NCBI GenBank assembly: GCA_905250885.1
Contig: CAJNOQ010002263.1
Location: 1 to 25,318, forward strand
Direction of reading: 5' to 3'
Source of the DNA: Didymodactylos carnosus
Lineage: Eukaryota; Rotifera; Eurotatoria; Philodinida; Philodinidae
DNA length: 25,318 nt
Below the pieces are notes generated by a model. The model saw only the letters and a list, made by a program, of their open reading frames with translations, searched no databases and was not told the DNA's origin. How positions within the stretch are numbered: the stretch's first letter is position 1; each line of letters opens with the position of its first letter. Both the position numbers and the translations under genes were made by a program. Positions 22,079 to 25,318 of this stretch are shown here, in pieces.

Positions 22079-24753
22079 ACTTATCATAGTAAATAGTTCT
22101 CTCTTATGTGTAATGTGTTTATGTTATCAAACGGTAAGTATCTTCGGGTAAGCAAAGCAGGACAATCAACAGGTTCTATCCTTTTTAGCACATTACAAGA
22201 TTATATGTAATGGAAATCCCTGATTTGCTGGATTCTCGTAACTTGAATAATATTTTTTCCAGTTTTTCATCGAAGAATGGGCAGAAAATGTAGTGTTTTG
22301 GTGCTTTTTATTCTATTTCTATTTAAAATAAGATAGGGTTTTATTCTGCTTAATGCTTCGGTAGAAATTCGATGGGAAGGGGCGAAAATATTTTGAGCCT
22401 TACCTAATTCCAGAACGCTTCTCAGCCTATGACACGTATGCTTAGTCAATAAATAAGTCTTTCTTGGTTTTGAATTTATTTAAGCAGATATTTAGGGCAG
22501 AAAATAAAGCTATCCGTCAAATCTTACCAATATGTGCATAGTCTTGGAAAAAGTTACACAAATGGTACTAACCTCCATTGCATCTGTCAGTATTTTTCTT
22601 TTAAAAGTTAGAAATAAGAAAAAATCAAGTTTTATCTATATGCTAAAGTGTGTTCTATCTATAATATTTTATTTAGAAGCGTTTGTCGAATAAAAAAATT
22701 GCAAAAAATGTACTGTTTTCTCAGGAAAACTGTATACATATTCTAAAATAAGTTCATATACAAAATGCCAACTCTTCAGCCAGAAACTAGAAAGATCGTT
22801 TCGGAGCTTTCATTCTAGTACGATCATGATGTTATTTCTGGTGCTCCATTAGCTAACTGAATAGCTAATGCTGTATGCATGTATAATGTTATTTTAAAAT
22901 TTGATTGTAACTAATAAGCCTTTATATTTGTAATATAACATTCGCAGTGACCACGAAGAAGAAGACACATAATTGTTGGGAGTTTTAATAAATTTAAGTC
23001 ACACTTACTCGATGACTTTTATCATTTTTAAACTTCAACAACTTTGTTTTTGAGAGTAGTATACACTATCTTGTATTCTGTAACGACGAAGATGCACTAT
23101 GACACTTGAATCCGCTATGATTAGCAAGTTTCTATTTCGGTTCAATAGTCCAAATCGTACAACGCAGGGATTATTCAACAGTTTGAGTTTACATGTCTTC
23201 ACCTGTATTCTGTAGTGATAACAGTATGAATGCAACAATTAGCTGTATCTTGTCGTCTTCATCCTTTATAAAAATTTCTCCTTTGAAATGCAGAAAACGA
23301 TTTCTCCTCATGGTTAAAAAATAATGTTGGCGAAAAAATACACAGTGTGCGTGTTTCCCTATTATATCTTTATTCCGAAGTAGAGAAAGATAATTATATT
23401 TTCCTTAGAGTCTTATCCTCAAATGTGTATATGCGCTGATTTTTTTACTGTCTATTCAACTTCTTTCTCTACATATGGAATGTTCATTTTTTCTTCGAAC
23501 TTTGCTCATAAACGACGAAGATTCTTATCTGGATTGCCAATTCCTCCGACTTATCATATTTTTTCGACTTTTATGAGTTTTTTTGAATGATTTCTAATTT
23601 TCGGATATCTGACTATTCTTACTTATTCTGAAAAAATACAGATTTATAACAAAATTCAACTAGTAAACATGACGTCCTTCTCAATGCAGATCTTTTTTCT
23701 TGTGGTGCACAATGCTATAGGACAGGAAAAAAGGAAAAAATATGATTTAGATTGAACTAAACTATGAGTAAGGTCTAGTTGTAGTTGAAACACTTCCATG
23801 AAATTTGATTACAGAACTCGGTAAAAGCAAGTTACTTTTCGCGAAGCTAGTTATATTCCGATTTTAATTGCATTCAGCCTAAAGCCAGATCATTTAAGTT
23901 TTGTTCGGAATGTTTTGGCAAAAGAACAAATATATTGCTCTTTCAAGTTCTAGAATCAGAACAGATTTCAAAAAGATCTTCCAAGACCTTCGTTGTCAAA
24001 ATATGAAGACATTTCTCTAACATGAAAAGATATGATCAAATCTTGACTATAGATTGGTAAAAACTGCATCTTTTTTCTATTAGCCGCTTCTTAAAAAATC
24101 TAGCTATGAAATGTTTTTGATTAGAGAGTGGTTTAAGTGTGTAATCTGAAGTGGATTTGGCACAGTCGGCAATGATGCTGATATGAAAACAAAAGTATAG
24201 AGAAACTTAACTTCTTTTCTAAGCTTTTGTAACAGATTTTCCTGAATTCAGTGTTTTCTCACGTAAAATCTACTTTTCTCAATCAAAACAAATATAACGT
24301 TCGGAATCAGCTTGTAAAACTGCTTGTACATTTATCTACAGGATACCTTTAGGTAAAAAGTTTTTTTCGTAGAGCTCTTTTGTATTGGTTATTCATTACT
24401 TTTTTTTACAATGGTAAAGAAACACATACACATTGTGTCATATACCATTTTAGAGCTCAGCGAATTTTCTAGAAACTGCACTGTCTCAAATATCCTAATC
24501 AGCACATTCATCCGCTTGGAGTTAAGATGTGAATCAGTTTTCTTGGAATCCTCATAGCTAGTATTAGGTGATCTCTATTAATCTCGAAAGTAAATGAAAG
24601 CATAGATTATTGACCATTATGAGTCTGGCGGCAGAACCCAGGAGAAAACTTAATAAAAACAAAACTGAGCTGCATCCATACAAGGGTTAAAAATTCATAT
24701 CTCCATCAAAATCCAACTTAGCCATTCGAAAACTTCAGAATATGATTAGATAC
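22078..24753. other. Long intergenic region with no supported gene
   Basis: About 2.7 kb of AT-rich DNA. The longest open frames (minus strand 22267-22449 and 23035-23238, 60-67 codons) have no recognised motif and no splice context. A hairpin with 9-base arms (CATTAGCTA and its complement) lies at 22847-22870. TGTATTCTGTA occurs twice in direct order, near 23071 and 23206. Nothing else stands out. Confidence 0.4.
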
Positions 24754-25153
24754 TAGGCATGGGTGAGTCCGAACTGGAAGATTTTTTGGCGGACTCGGAC
24801 TCGGGCTGGAGATTTTTCTGAAGGACTTGGACTCGGACTTGAGTTTTTATATTCCGAGTCCGATCTATTCAACTTTTAACACAAATGAGCAGAGAAAAAA
24901 AGCGAAATAACAACACCTACTGTTTCACATGAAACTGAAAATTTTGTTCGGGAGATCGACATGGAACGTAACCTTATTTTCGAAAAATCAAATATCTATC
25001 CAGGGCTCAGCAAATTAAAATATAAACCACCCTCATCAAAAAAGAATCTAAAAGATTACCGGACTCGAAATGGGCTCCGACTCGGCTTGAAAATTTAACG
25101 ACTCGGACTTGGTCTGAACTTGCAAGGACTCGGCTCGGACTCGTCCATGCCTG
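24754..25153. mobile_element. 400-bp hAT-like MITE with GACTCGG subterminal repeats
   Basis: The 8-bp direct repeat TTAGATAC at 24746-24753 and 25154-25161 flanks the element exactly. Its ends are inverted copies: TAGGCATGGGTGAGTCCGA at the left and CAGGCATGGACGAGTCCGA read inward from the right. An 8-bp target duplication and YAGG-type ends fit the hAT superfamily. Both terminal regions are packed with GACTCGG/CCGAGTC motifs in both orientations, as expected of transposase-binding sites. The AT-rich centre has no transposase. The two duplications are identical, so the insertion may be fairly recent. Confidence 0.85.
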
Positions 25154-25318
25154 TTAGATACCCATACTGGATACTTAGAATACCGAGAGGCTAATTTTAC
25201 GTACTTTCACATACTACCTCGCATCAATCGGTCGTTCCTCCAAGATCACATATAATATGTAAAAGTTGTTTTACTCATGTTTTTTCGACGACTATGTAAA
25301 TAAATGGCTGGATTGTCC

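Noticed and set aside
22267..22449. Minus-strand 60-codon ORF
   Set aside because: Considered as a transposon fragment, but I recognise no family and it has no repeats or terminal structure around it.

Overview
The window is AT-rich nuclear DNA from an animal with a compact genome. Genes contain many spliceosomal introns, mostly 50-70 bp, and the proteins are metazoan in type: a YY1 factor, a LUC7-like U1 snRNP protein, a CBM14/peritrophin multidomain protein and a GLYCTK-type glycerate kinase. A small invertebrate fits best. A bdelloid rotifer is my leading guess from base composition, intron size and the DNA-transposon load, but the sequence alone does not prove it. No bacterial operons, rRNA, tRNA or CRISPR arrays were found.

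Layout. 1-2620: mostly anonymous DNA with one unassigned 150-codon ORF. 2621-4937: an 11-exon gene for a secreted or surface protein with five chitin-binding domains, in which every intron is phase 1. 4938-9200: gene-free, transposon-rich DNA with palindromes, an 881-bp Tc1/mariner-like non-autonomous element (TA duplication), AACCG repeats, and a 418-bp PIF/Harbinger-like MITE (TTA duplication). 9494-12288: LUC7-like gene, 9 coding exons, one of its introns GC-AG. 14126-16123: YY1 gene, 3 exons, whose second intron is stop-free and a multiple of three. 17305-17989: scrambled remains of a UBXN6/UBXD1-like gene. 18525-22077: glycerate kinase gene, 6 exons, first intron GC-AG. Its 1.7-kb third intron holds an antisense two-exon gene for a 130-residue secreted precursor with several basic cleavage sites and a C-terminal Gly, which looks like a neuropeptide prohormone. 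22078-24753: anonymous DNA. 24754-25153: a 400-bp hAT-like MITE with an 8-bp duplication.

The genes do not form an obvious pathway. Each appears to be an independent transcription unit: extracellular matrix or chitin binding, splicing, transcription and Polycomb-type regulation, and serine/fructose-derived glycerate metabolism. The strongest candidate for something undescribed is the nested antisense prohormone gene. Next come the broken UBXN6 relic, the stop-free YY1 intron and the pair of GC-AG introns. All gene models were built by eye from reading frame, splice consensus and remembered family patterns; no search or transcript data were available.
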